Source: Castanea sativa (Eukaryota > Streptophyta > Magnoliopsida > Fagales > Fagaceae). From it: DNA of 64,000 nt. Shown piece after piece: positions 35,490 to 45,822 of this stretch. The stretch spans positions 40,537,634 to 40,601,633 of the forward strand of contig NC_134014.1 in NCBI RefSeq assembly GCF_040712315.1, read 5' to 3'. Numbering within the stretch: the first letter of the stretch is position 1; each line of letters opens with the position of its first letter. The notes under the pieces were generated by a model, which saw only the letters and a program-made list of their open reading frames with translations, did no database searches and had not been told where the DNA came from. The translations under genes and the position numbers were made by a program.

Positions 35490-36440
35490 TTCCAAGTGAC
35501 ATGGCCTAGGACTTGGAAAAGAGCAAATTTTCCATGTACCTATCCCAGGACTTGATCAGAACAAAAATGTTTCCAAGTGACATGGCTCAAGACTTGGGAA
35601 GAGCAAACTTTCCATGTACCTGGCCCAGGACTTAGCCAGAACAGATTTTTTTTCAAGTGACATGGCCTAGGACTTGGGAAAGAGTAAATTTTCCATGTAC
35701 CTAGCCCAAGACTTGATCAAAACAAAAATTTTCCAAGTGACATGGCCTAGGACTTGGGAAGGGGGAACTTTCCATGTACCTAGCCCAAGACTTGGTTAGA
35801 ACAAATTTTTCAAGTGGCATGGCCTAGGACTTGGAAAAGAGAAAATTTTCCATGTACCTAGCCCAAGAATTTATCAGAACAAAAATTATCCAGGTGACAT
35901 GGCTTAGGACTTGGGAAGAGCAAACTTTCCATGTACTTGGCCCAGGACTTAGCCAAAATAGATTTTTTTTTTCAAGTGACATGGCCTAGGATTTGGGAAA
36001 GAGTAAATTTTCCATGTACCTAGCCCAAGACTTGATCAGAACAAAAATTTTCCAAGTGACATGGCCTAGGACTTGGGAAGGGCGAACTTTCCATGTACCT
36101 AGCCCAAGACTTGGTTAGAACAAATTTTTCAAGTGGCATGGCCTAGGACTTGGAAAAGAGCAAATTTTCCATGTACCTAGCCCAAGACTTTATCAGAAAA
36201 AAAAATTTCCAAGTGACATGGCGCAAGACTTGGAACAGAGCAAGTCTTCCATGTACCTAGCCTAGGACTTGGCTAGAACAAATTTTCCAAGTGGCATGGC
36301 CTAGGACTTGGGAAAGAGTAAATTTTCCATGTACCTAGCCCAGGACTTGATCATAACAAAATTTTTTCCAAGTGACATGGCACAGGGCTTGGAACAGAGC
36401 AAGTCTTCCATGTACCTGGCCTAGGATTTGGCTTAAAACA
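35490..36440. repeat. 81-bp minisatellite in the LTR-element interior
   Basis: About 12 imperfect copies of a unit beginning CCAAGTGACATGGCCTAGGA and continuing 'cttgggaa.agcaaattttcc', 'atgtacctagcccaagactt', 'gatcagaacaaaaatt'. The first copies start at 35492 and 35573. Copies differ by small indels. Confidence 0.92.
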
Positions 36441-36539
36441 AATTTTCTAAATACATGGCTTAGAAATTGGCCAAGAGCAAAAGTTTCCAAGTACAACCAA
36501 GAAACTAGCCAAAAGCAAAAGTTTATGGATACAAGCCAT

Positions 36540-36690
36540 AGCACGTCCCAATAATGCGTGCAGATTTTAAGCATATCCCAGCAATGGCTACAACCTATAG
36601 CACGTACTAGCAATGGCTACAACCTGTGTAGCACGTACCAGCAACAGGTACAAGCCGTATCACGTCCTAGCAAAGGGTGCAAATTGTAAG
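36540..36690. repeat. Short degenerate tandem repeat
   Basis: Four to five copies of a unit of about 35 bp with 'gcacgt(a/c)c.agcaa.gg.tacaa'. It lies between the 81-bp repeats and the polypurine tract. Confidence 0.65.
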
Positions 36691-37128
36691 CAGGACCCAA
36701 TGAGAGGTACAAAGAGAAAGAGCCTCGAGTGGGTATGAAAACCCATAAGTGGGTGTATAAAGTACACAACGTTGACCTCCTTGAAAGGAGTTGGTTCAAG
36801 GGAGCCTAAGGAAGTAAGGAAGGCGTAACTTAAATAAATAAAAAAAATCCAAAAGTACATCACTCAAAGCCGCAAAAGCATGGATACCTTTGCAAATCTC
36901 TGTACAAAGAAGATTAGTCAATGACATTGCAAACCAGCTAGCAACATTTCCCTCCTACAATAAGGTGCAAACTCACCAAAGGCTTGGAGGTACTTCGATT
37001 CAACAAAAGAAGTTCATTCCATGAAGGAAATGTGCAATTCCTTTGGAGTTTCCCTCAAGAATCATTTGATTTACACATTGGTTCTATAAACCAGGAAAGT
37101 GTCCAAGAAAAATTTTATTTTCTTACGC

Positions 37129-37148
37129 GTGGGCTGCAGGCAGCCCAC
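37129..37148. repeat. Inverted repeat just before the polypurine tract
   Basis: GTGGGCTGC-AG-GCAGCCCAC: a perfect 9-bp stem with a 2-base loop, ending a few bases before the PPT. Confidence 0.9.
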
Positions 37149-37149
37149 A

Positions 37150-37165
37150 AACTCGGGGGGCTAAA
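37150..37165 (+). other. Polypurine tract
   Basis: AACTCGGGGGGCTAAA abuts the TGTTGAGG start of the second LTR. This is where plus-strand priming is expected. Confidence 0.7.
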
Positions 37166-38702
37166 TGTTGAGGTTCAAAAAATCATAACACAAGGCCCAA
37201 AGAAATAGCACATTGGGCCAACCCCATGGAAAGTAAAATTGAAAAGAGGTTGAGCTCACAAAAAAGAAAAGGATGGCGGGCCCAAAAGATTTGAAACCCA
37301 AGATCCATGATGGGGCAGGTTTTAGAGCCCATGAAACAAAGGGAGGAAAGAAAAGGGCCTAGCCCACCAAGATCAGAGGACCAAAGAGAGTCTAGTAGAA
37401 AGAACTAGGTCGGGATCCCAGAGACTACCAAGGGCCCGAGATCCCTGGGACGTACAGCACAACCAAAATGGGATTGAGACAGCTCGAAAGGGGAACCAAA
37501 AAGCACAAGAAACGAAGGAAAATTATGTCCTTTTCAAGCACTCAGAGATGTAGCAAAGAAGTGGCTTGAAAAGCAACAACTCATGAACAAAAGGCTAGTA
37601 CCTCGGGGAACCCGAAAAGAAGAACCATAAGGGGAAATAGCTGGGAAAACCTTCGACTTGGCAAGGAAGGATTCAACTCACTGGGGAAAAATAACAAAAA
37701 AAAAGGGCAGCTAAAAGCTGAATCTAAAAGGTTAGAAACCTTAAAAGAAGAGAGGATGAAGGCTAGCTCTCCAAGGATGCCTTTGGAATGAAAAGCCAGC
37801 AAGTGACTTTTAGGGAAGCAGCACTAAAAGAGAAAAACTATGAGAAAAAGGGAAAGAGATAACCATCAGAATAGCTGGCATAACAAGGGCTCTGTTACCC
37901 AGGGGATCAAAAAGAGAGAACTAGTGGTACCCCGGAGCCCTAAGGTGACGCTATAAAAGGGCATTCGGCAGAAAAGAAAAGGGGGAGAATCATTGAGAGA
38001 AAGCTCTGTAAAGCTCTGTAAAACTCAAGGAAAACAGGGGAATATCTCCCGGTATCCCAGAAACAGCCACTATAATACAATACTTGGATTCAAAAAGGAT
38101 TCAAACTTTACAAGTTTTAGAGGTTGAGATAGCCATCTAAGTCTGCAATTTTTTAGCTTATTTGGACCTTGTAGCACGATTTAGTGAGCACGTTGTAATC
38201 CAAAAAACTCTGTAAAACTAAAAAAAAAAAAAAAAGGGAAATATCTCCCAATATCCTTGAAACAGCCACTATAATAGCACCTGCTTGGATTCAAAAAGGT
38301 TCAAATTTTACAAGTCTTAGAGGCCTAGAGAGTCATCTAAGTCTGTAATCTTTGATCTTACTTGAACCTTGCATTAAGTCTTGGTGAGCTCATTGTAATC
38401 CATAATTAAAAAAAGAAATTAATGAAATATTTCCTACTGACTCTGAGGATCCCAAGCAATTATTCTGAGTTTTTTCTTTATCATTTTGTCTTCCATTGCT
38501 GTTTCCTTGGTAATCAATACGTATATTCTTGCCTGCTAGTGTATGTGTATTACAGGAGTTCTGCCTTGTGCATCACTTGGTCTTTAAACAGCCCATTTAG
38601 CTGCGGTAGACCAAGCCCAGTCCCTTCAAACTACAAGAAGAGGGCCCGGCGTCCTTGCTTAAACTTGGGCCTGGACACCGTCTGATAAAATTGACCCTCA
38701 CA
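37166..38702 (+). repeat. Second (3') LTR, 1537 bp
   Basis: Begins TGTTGAGG and ends CCCTCACA. It matches 31439-32957 throughout, including the internal doublet. The last part (from about 38570) is diverged ('ctggacaccgtctgataaa' instead of 'gggtactgtccaaaaaagg'). Confidence 0.9.
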
Positions 38703-39723
38703 TTTTGGCGACTCCACTGGGGAAAAATAACAAAAAATAAGGGCATCTAAAAGTTGAAGCTAAAAGGTGAGAAACCTTAAAAGAAGAGAGGATGAAGGCT
38801 AGCTCTCGAAGGACGCCCCTGGAATGGAAAGCCAGCAAGTGACTTTTAGGAAAGCAGCACTAAAAGAAAAAAAATATGAGAAAAAGGGAAAGAGCCAGCC
38901 ATTAGAATAGTTGGCATAACAAGGCTCTGTTACCCAGGGGATCAAAAAGAGAGAACTAGTGGTACCCTGGAGCCCTAAGGTAACGCTATAAAAGGGCATT
39001 CAGCAGAAAAGAAAAGGGGGAGGATCATTGAGAGAAAACTTTGTAAAACTTAAGGAAAACAGGGGAATATCTCCCGGTATCCCAGAAACAGCCACTATAA
39101 TTCAATACTTGGATTCAAAAAGGATTCAAACTTTGCAAGTCTTAGAGGTTGAGATAACCATCTAAGTCTGCAATTTTTTAGCTTATTTGGACCTTGTAGC
39201 ATGATTTAGTGAGCACGTTGTAATCCAAAAAACTCTGTAAAACTAAAAAAAAAACAGGGAAATATCTCCCGATATCCCATAAACAGCCACTATAATAGCA
39301 CTTGCCTGGATTCAAAAAGGTTCAAATTTTACAAGTCTTAGAGGCCTAGAGAGTCATCTAAGTCTGTAATCTTTGAGCTTACTTGAACCTTGCATTAATT
39401 CTTGGTGAGTTCATTGTAATCCATAACTAAAAAAAGAAATTAATGAAATATTTCCTACTGACTCTGAGGATCCTGAGCAATTATTTTTAGTTTTTTCTTT
39501 ATCATTTTGTCTTCCATTGTTGTTTCCTTGTTAATCAATACGTATATTCTTGCCTGTTAGTGTATGTGTATTACAGGAGTTCTGCCTTGTGCATCACTTG
39601 GTCTTTAAACAACCCATTTAGCTGTAGTAGACCAAGCCTAGTCCCTTCAAACTACAACAAAAGGGCCCGGCGTCTTTGCTTAAGCTCGGGCCTGGACACC
39701 GTCCGATAAAATTGACCTTCACA
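38703..39723 (+). repeat. Array unit 3: PBS joined to a truncated LTR
   Basis: Starts with TTTTGGCGACTCCACTGGGG, then continues directly as LTR sequence from its CACTGGGGAAAAATAAC point (37679 in the second LTR). It therefore lacks the first 510 bp or so of the LTR. It ends CTTCACA. Confidence 0.9.
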
Positions 39724-40718
39724 TTTTGGCGACTCCACTAGGGAAAAATAATAAAAAATAAGGGCAGCTAAAAGCTGAATCTAAAAGGTGAGAAACCTTA
39801 AAAGAAGAAAGGATGAAGGTCAGCTCTCCAAGGACGTCCCTCAAATGGAAAGCCAGCAAGTGACTTTTAGGGAAGCAGCACTAAAAGAGAAAAACTATGA
39901 GAAAAAGGGAAAAAGCCAGCCATCAGAATAGCTGGCATAACAAGGGCTCTGTTATCCAGGGGATCAAAAAGAGAACTAGTGATACCCCAGAGCCCTAAGG
40001 TGACGCTATAAAAAGGCATTCAGCAGAAAAGAAAAGGGGGAGGATCATTGAGAGAAAACTCTGTAAAACTCAAGGAAAACAGGAGAATATCTCCCAGTAT
40101 CCCAGAAATAGCCACTATAATACAATACTTGGATTCAAAAAGGATTCAAACTTTGCAAGTCTTAGAGGTTGAGACAGCCATCTAAGTCTGCAATTTTTTG
40201 AGCTTATTTGGACCTTGTAGCACGATTTAGTGAGCACGTTGTAATCCAAAAAACTCTGTAAAACTCAAAGAAAATAGGGGAATATCTCTCGGTATCCCAT
40301 AAACAGCCACTATAATAGCACCTGCTTGGATTCAAAAAGGTTCAAATTTTACAAGTCTTAGAGGCCTAGAGAGTCATCTAAGTCTGTAATCTTTGAGCTT
40401 ACTTGATAGCTTATTGTAATCCATAACTAAAAAAAGAAATTAATGAAATATTTCCTACTGACTCTTAGGATCCCAAACAAATATTTTGTGTGTTTCTTTA
40501 TTACATTGCCTTCCTTTGCTGTTTTCTTGTTGTTCAATACATATATTCTTGCTTGCTAGTGTATACGTATTGTAGGAACCTTGCTTGTGCACCACTTGGT
40601 TTGTAAACAGCCCATTTAGCTGCGGTAAACCAAGCTCAGTCCACCAAACAACAAGCAAGGCACCCGGGATCCTTGTTTCTACATGGGCCTGGGTACTGTC
40701 CAAAAAAGGACCCTCACA
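39724..40718 (+). repeat. Array unit 4: PBS joined to a truncated LTR, terminal
   Basis: Same structure as the previous unit (PBS here TGGCGACTCCACTAGGGA). Its 3' end (from about 40490) returns to the 5' LTR version ('gggtactgtccaaaaaagga', CCCTCACA) and abuts the CTTAT TSD. It is therefore a mosaic of two LTR variants. Confidence 0.9.
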
Positions 40719-41631
40719 CTTATAAATATGGTTTTCAGACCAGGTTAATCTTAAACCGATTGGCTTAAGAAAATTAATAGATAAAATTTAATGACGGATA
40801 GTAAATGCAATTCTAATTGTTATGTTATTATTAGTCTATATATCAATGAGACTAGGAGTGTGCAAAATATCGACTTAACCCGCCAACCCGTCCAACTTGC
40901 AATTGACCCGCCCACCCTATGCGAGTCATTAAGTTAGGCGATTTGGGTTGGGCGGGTTAGACCCCTAAAATTGTGGATTAGATTGGGTTACGGATTGAAA
41001 AATTGCCAACCCGCTACAACCCGACCTGCCTGGCCTGCTTAATTAATAATTTGACATACATAAAAAAATATATTAGTTCAGATTGTTAAGTATTTAAAGT
41101 TAATCAATTTACCAAATAAATTTTTATAGCTAATCAATCATCAACTCCCTAAACAGAACCGGCCTTCAAAACATTCCTTAAACAAAATCTAGAAAGTCAA
41201 TATTGAAACCCTAAACACCCTACCTACCACCCACCCCATTTACTTAGCTGTATATACAGCGTATTTAACTATTTATATGCTCTAAGTCTCACTATTTCTT
41301 CTCACTGCCTACACTTTCAGCCGCTGTTTTTCCCTTCCTTTTTCTTCTTTAACCTTTTTGAATCCTATTTTATATCCTTTCAATTCTTCACCGACAACCA
41401 CAAAGGTAATTGCTTATTTGCTTTTTTGTCTTGTATTGTTTAGGTTTTGTTTGTCTTTCTTATTTCAGTTTCCGTCATTTGATTCATTTATATAATATAA
41501 AAAGTGTTAATATATTACATGCAAAGCCATTCTATTTTTGGCAGAGGCAAGTCATCGTATATTCAAGTATTATTGTTCATTGTATATTCAACTTAATATG
41601 TTATATTGTTATATATTACATATTCTTACAG

Positions 41632-42655
41632 GAAAGAATGTGGTTTAGGAATTCAAGCAGCAAAGGAAAAAAATATTGCCCTATTAGCCAAGCTTAATTG
41701 GCGTCTACAAGGTGAAAACACTTCCATTTGGGCAAATGTCCTTCTTCAGAAATATTGTTCCACTCGAAGAGCCCTTAACCTCAACACCAGGAGCAAACCG
41801 TGCTCCTCCACATGGTTAGCAATCCATAAGGGAGAGAAGATTTTTAATAAAGGGACTAAGTGGGCTGTCAGAAGGGATAGTAACTTGTCGCTATGGCATG
41901 ACAAATGGATGGATAAGGGCACTCTTAGAAATCATATTGTTAGGCCACTTAATCGTGAAGAGGATGGGCTTTTATTGAAGGATGTGGTTAATTATTCAGG
42001 TTGGAATTGGCAAAAACTTTCCTTCTCCATTCCTCCCTCCCTGGTGCAGGAAATTAAAGCTACCCCTATTTCCTTTGCGGCTTCATGTACTGATCGCATT
42101 ATTTGGTGTTCCTCTCCTAGTGGTCATTTTGGCTCCAAAGAAGCTTACAGGTTGGCGTGCTTGGATAACGAGGGCTGGTCCTCTGTATCCTTTAATGGTG
42201 ATTGGATTTGGAAGGTAAGCACCATTCCTAAAATTCAGTGTTTTATATGGCAATGCTTCCTCCAAAGTATATCGGTCCGTGGAGTGCTCTCTGCCAGGGG
42301 ATTAAGTATACCTGATGTGTGTCCCTTGTGTAATGAAGGTTCTGAAACCATCACTCATGCTCTTAGGGACTGCCGAGAAGCCCAAGTTTTTTGGAATTCC
42401 CTAGCCCCTCCTCTTTCTGCTTCTCTATTCTACGAGTCTGGCCTGAAGGATTGGCTTAAAATCAATTGTTGTTGCTCCCGGATCTCCTCCTATTCTAATA
42501 TTAGCTGGGGGACTTTGTTTGCCTTTGGTATTTGGTCTTTGTGGATTAGGCGTAACAATGTTATTTTTCGAAATGAGAGGCAGCCTTGTAATTTAAGATC
42601 TGATGTAATAGCAAGAGCCACTGAATTTGCTTTCCTCGGGTCCAATGGGAAATAG
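41632..42655 (+). pseudogene. LINE ORF2 C-terminal part: RT tail and zf-RVT
   Basis: The open frame contains LAKLNWRLQ, then RDSNLSLWHDKWMDKGTL (typical post-RT region), then DWIWKVSTIPKIQCFIW and SARGLSIPDVCPLCNEGSET, the zf-RVT Cys/His motif (CPLC...H). It ends at an in-frame TAG after FLGSNGK. Related LINEs continue from this point into RNase H, so the stop is a lesion. Just downstream, at a C run (IKPP), one extra base puts the RNase H in another frame. Confidence 0.88.
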
Positions 42656-43344
42656 ACCCGTGCCAAATCTTCCATTAAAGTTAGCTGGATTAAACCCCCC
42701 ATCAAATTGGCACAAGCTTAACTCTGATGGCTCTTCTCTTGGCAACCCTGGTCTGTCAGGTGGAGGTGGCTTAATTCGGGATGACAAAGGTTCTTGGGTG
42801 AAAGGGTATATCGGTCCGTGGAGTGCTCTCTGCTAGGGGATTAAGTATACCTGATGTGTGTCCCTTGTGTAATGAAGGTTCTGAAACCATCACTCATGCT
42901 CTTAGGGACTGCCGAGAAGCCCAAGTTTTTTGGAATTCCCTAGCCCCTCCTCTTTCTGCTTCTCTATTCTACGAGTCTGGCCTAAAGGATTGGCTTAAAA
43001 TCAATTGTTGTTGCTCCCGGATCTCCTCCTGTTCTAATATTAGCTGGGGGACTTTGTTTGCCTTTGGTATTTGGTCTTTGTGGATTAGGCGTAACAATGT
43101 TATTTTTCGAAATGAGAGGCAGCCTTGTAATTTAAGATCTGATGTAATAGCAAGAGCCACTGAATTTGCTTTCCTCGGGTCCAATGGGAAATAGACCCGT
43201 GCCAAATCTTCCATTAAAGTTAGCTGGATTAAACCCCCCATCAAATTGGCACAAGCTTAACTCCGATGGCTCTTCTCTTGGCAACCCTGGTCTGTCAGGT
43301 GGAGGTGGCTTAATTCGGGATGACAAAGGTTCTTGGGTGAAAGG
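42267..43344. repeat. 539-bp tandem duplication within the LINE
   Basis: Copy 1 is 42267-42805 and copy 2 is 42806-43344. Both start GTATATCGGTCCGTGGAGTG. The junction lies at a short shared GTAT. Only a handful of bases differ, for example CCAGGGG versus CTAGGGG and 'ctctgatgg' versus 'ctccgatgg'. The duplicated block runs from zf-RVT to the start of RNase H. Both copies share the same TAG and the same C-run frameshift. Confidence 0.93.
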
Positions 43345-43738
43345 GTATGCAAGGGCTATTGGCTGCACTACTAGTGCTGCAGCTGAATTATGGGCTTTAA
43401 GGGACGGTATTAGACTGTGCATCTCCCTAAAACTCCCAGCTATGATTGTGGAACTTGATGCTCAACTGATTGTGGACCTGTTGAAGAAGGATGGTGTTCA
43501 ACCCAATAGTTTTAGTGCTCTCCTCAGTGACTGCAAGGATGGACTTCGACAAATTCCAATAGTTTGTGTCCAACACTGCTACCGGGAAGCAAATAAATTT
43601 GCGGATGCCCTAGCTAGAAGAGGTGCTCTTCTCCCTCAAGATTTTGTAGTGTATTTAGACCCCCTTATTGAGGTTTCCTTTTTACTCAGTTTAGACAGTG
43701 CAGGGGTGGCTTTTGATAGAGTTGTATCTGTTATTTAG
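43178..43738 (+). pseudogene. LINE RNase H domain (RVT_3 type)
   Basis: The frame reads NWHKLNSDGSSLGNPGLSGG, then AAAELWALRDGI, VELDAQLIVDLL and REANKFADALARRG. These hold the D, E, D and final D of the RNase H active site. The domain itself looks complete and ends in a TAG followed closely by the poly(A) tail. It is cut off from its upstream ORF by the nonsense codon and the frame change. Confidence 0.85.
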
Positions 43739-43833
43739 TTTTTAATGAAAGAATCCTTTTCACCAAAAAAAAAAAAAACATATTCTTACAGTTCATCTTA
43801 TTCTTTGTCTTTGTCTAATTTTTTTAATAGGTG

Positions 43834-44148
43834 ATGGAGGGTGAAACATCTAGTGCCCACAATGACAAACCCGAATCTCCAACCACAAGTAATACCAATG
43901 CACTTCATCCTAAGTGTCCTAAAAAGAAAAAATCTAAAGTTTGGGATCACTTTTCAATGATGGGTGATTATGATCCTAATAACCCTACCGCATCATGTAA
44001 TTACTGTGGTAAAGACTATGGATGTTGTGGGAAAAGGGATGGGACTAGTAATTTATCGAATCAATGCCCCACGTCCCCTTATAAGGTCATAGACAAAAAA
44101 CAAAAGACACTTTGTTTTCTTAAAAAAGAAGAAGGGCAATCTAGTTGA
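43834..44148 (+). pseudogene. hAT transposase N-terminus with BED-type zinc finger
   Basis: The protein starts MEGETSSAHNDKPESPTTSN and holds SKVWDHFSMMGDYD and ASCNYCGKDYGCCGKRDGTS. This is the BED finger of RICESLEEPER-like hAT transposases, with its C-x2-C pair. The following H-x-H half is shortened (TSNLSNQCPTSPY), so the finger has probably lost a ligand. It then ends at residue 105, where the family continues for about 600 residues. An AG acceptor (TTTTTTAATAG) precedes the ATG, consistent with an intron in the 5' UTR, and the LINE landed in that intron. Confidence 0.85.
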
Positions 44149-44738
44149 TTTAGTTGATTTTGAGGAACTTGGCTTAGGCAGGTAACATCCATTCTCTATC
44201 TTCATTTGCTTAAACTTGATTAGATTGATTACATTATAAATGATAACATAAACAATATAATAACAGTAACATTCATTTTATCCTATGTTGTGGATGATTG
44301 ATTAGGTTGCTACTTGCTTTGGAGGAGTTCAACTTAATTTTTGGAGTGGTACCAAGATTGAAGTTGAATGATGAAGTCTATTTTGTGAAGAACTTTTGTT
44401 AGAAATGAGTTTATTTTCAGTGGGTTTAATTTGATTACATTGTGGCTTTTGAGACCATGCATACGATTTTGAAGTTTATTTGTTATGTTGGTATGTTATT
44501 ATTATGAATCCTTGATGTGACTTTGGGAATGTTAAGACTTTGAGTTTGTTGATTTAACTCTTCTATTTTTTAATTTCCTAAGTTGTAAAACAGAGCCTAC
44601 TTTTGTTAGAGATGATATATCTCTTTTTCATTGACCCTATGTTTGTGTTGGAATTGAGATTATTCAATGAAATCTACCTTTAATTTTTTGAGTGCATTAG
44701 TTATATTTTGAGATTATTCAATAACAAATTATAGTTTA

Positions 44739-44740
44739 TG

Positions 44741-44780
<40 letters not shown>
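44739..44780. repeat. AAT microsatellite
   Basis: About 14 AAT/ATA units inside the hAT 3' part. Confidence 0.9.
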
Positions 44781-44783
<3 letters not shown>

Positions 44784-45014
44784 TAAAAATTGTTAATGCC
44801 AACCCGCCTAACCCACTGAGTTGAAACCGCCAAAATTTGTAACCAATCTGCCGGATTTAGACTTTGGTGGGTTGGTGGCAGATTGGAATTTTCTCAACCC
44901 ACTAGTGACGGATTAGATAGAAATATTGACATTTACCTGCCCAATTCGACCAGCGCACACCCCTAAATGAGACCGTCAAACATTTCCCTTCAGAAACTTA
45001 AATCATAGGCTATA

Positions 45015-45016
<2 letters not shown>

Positions 45017-45081
<65 letters not shown>
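45017..45081. repeat. CT microsatellite (about 32 units)
   Basis: Uninterrupted CT run shortly downstream of the hAT TSD. Confidence 0.95.
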
Positions 45082-45082
<1 letters not shown>

Positions 45083-45280
45083 ATAATTTTAATAAGTAAA
45101 CTTAAACAGCCCAACTTTATATCAATCACAACTTTTTATTTGGTTGATTTTTTATTTCATCTTAAATTTTGATTATTTTATAAGAAAGAAAGAAAGAAAG
45201 GAAAAAAAATATATATATATATCAAATTTTGATTGGTCAAATATAAAATAAATACAAAAAGTGAGACAAAAGATTTTTCA

Positions 45281-45822
45281 CTCCGTTTGTTTCGATGAAA
45301 AATCTTGTGCAAAGATAGTTTTTTTTTTTGTGTTTTCTAATGTTTGATAATATCAGAAAAAATGAGTTAAAGGAAAACTATATTTAAGGTCCGTTTAAAT
45401 ACAACTGAAAATACTGTAGCAAAATAATTTTTAAATATGTGAATATTGTCGTGGGACCCATTTTAAATTTTTTTTTGAATAAAATGATTGTGGGCCTCGT
45501 GAACAGTGCATGAACAGTGCTCTATGCCTCCTGAAACAGTGAAACGCGTGCATAGAAAAAAAAAAAAAAAAGGAAACGCGTAGACGCTGACGCTGAAACC
45601 AAACATACACTTAGTCAATAGAAAAAGTATGACTTATTTTTAAAGATTATTTTGCACTAAATATTTTTGGAAATAACTCTATCTCACAACAAGCTAAATA
45701 ATGAAAATTAGGAAATTATTTTTCAACTTATTTAAGGTTGCTACCAAACATAATAATTTTATAAAAAATATTTTCTGAAAAATAATACATTTTTAGAAAA
45801 CATTATCGGTGAAACAAACATA
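45281..45822 (+). mobile_element. MITE, family M2, interrupted by a second MITE
   Basis: The ends are CTCCGTTTGTTTCGATG and, inward from the right, GTTATGTTTGTTTCACCGAT. The family match to 13085-13403 (opposite orientation) covers both flanks of the insertion at 45387-45610. Confidence 0.7.
45387..45610. mobile_element. Nested MITE with TTA duplication (224 bp)
   Basis: Flanked by TTA on both sides (45384-45386 and 45611-45613). The left end is AGGTCCGTTTAAATACAACT and the right end, inward, is GTGTATGTTTGGTTTCAGCG. The interior has 'gtgaacagtgcatgaacagtg' and 'cgcgtagacgctgacgctg'. Removing it restores the order seen in the uninterrupted relative at 13 kb. Confidence 0.75.

Larger units (their letters stand above)
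31439..40718 (+). mobile_element. Ty3/gypsy-derived LTR element with a tandem 3' LTR array (9.28 kb)
   Basis: The whole unit is flanked by a perfect 5-bp TSD, CTTAT (31434-31438 and 40719-40723). The order is 5' LTR (31439-32957), primer-binding site, internal region with two minisatellites and only a scrap of pol, polypurine tract, second LTR (37166-38702), then two further units (to 39723 and 40718). Each of those starts at a PBS and resumes inside the LTR. No gag, protease or integrase ORF is open, so the element is non-autonomous. The RT/RNase H scrap and the PBS style (TGGCGACTCCACTGGGGA) suggest the Tat/Ogre side of Ty3/gypsy. That lineage call is from memory. Confidence 0.9.
41632..43777 (+). 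mobile_element. 5'-truncated LINE inserted in the hAT
   Basis: It is flanked by a perfect 14-bp duplication, ACATATTCTTACAG (41618-41631 and 43778-43791), and ends in A14 immediately before the second copy. It retains the region after the reverse-transcriptase core, the zinc-knuckle-like zf-RVT domain and an RNase H. Its 5' part, with endonuclease and RT palm, is absent. It carries an internal 539-bp tandem duplication. Confidence 0.93.
40853..44965 (+). mobile_element. hAT transposon, deletion derivative carrying a nested LINE (4.1 kb)
   Basis: Perfect 8-bp TSD AATGAGAC (40845-40852 and 44966-44973). The TIRs are TAGGAGTGTGC and, inward from the other end, TAGGGGTGTGC (10 of 11). Subterminal ACCCGCC/GGCGGGT motifs occur at both ends, as in plant hATs. 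Subtracting the LINE leaves about 1.95 kb, containing only the BED-finger start of a transposase (43834-44148). The catalytic and dimerisation regions are missing, so it is non-autonomous. Confidence 0.92.

Noticed and set aside
35490..36440. Regular repeats with the look of a CRISPR array
   Set aside because: Adjacent 81-bp units vary throughout and have no unique spacers. The host is a plant, and the location is inside an LTR retroelement.
41606..43738. A host gene with zinc finger and RNase H domains
   Set aside because: Poly(A) tail, 14-bp TSD, an in-frame stop and a frame change show a truncated LINE.
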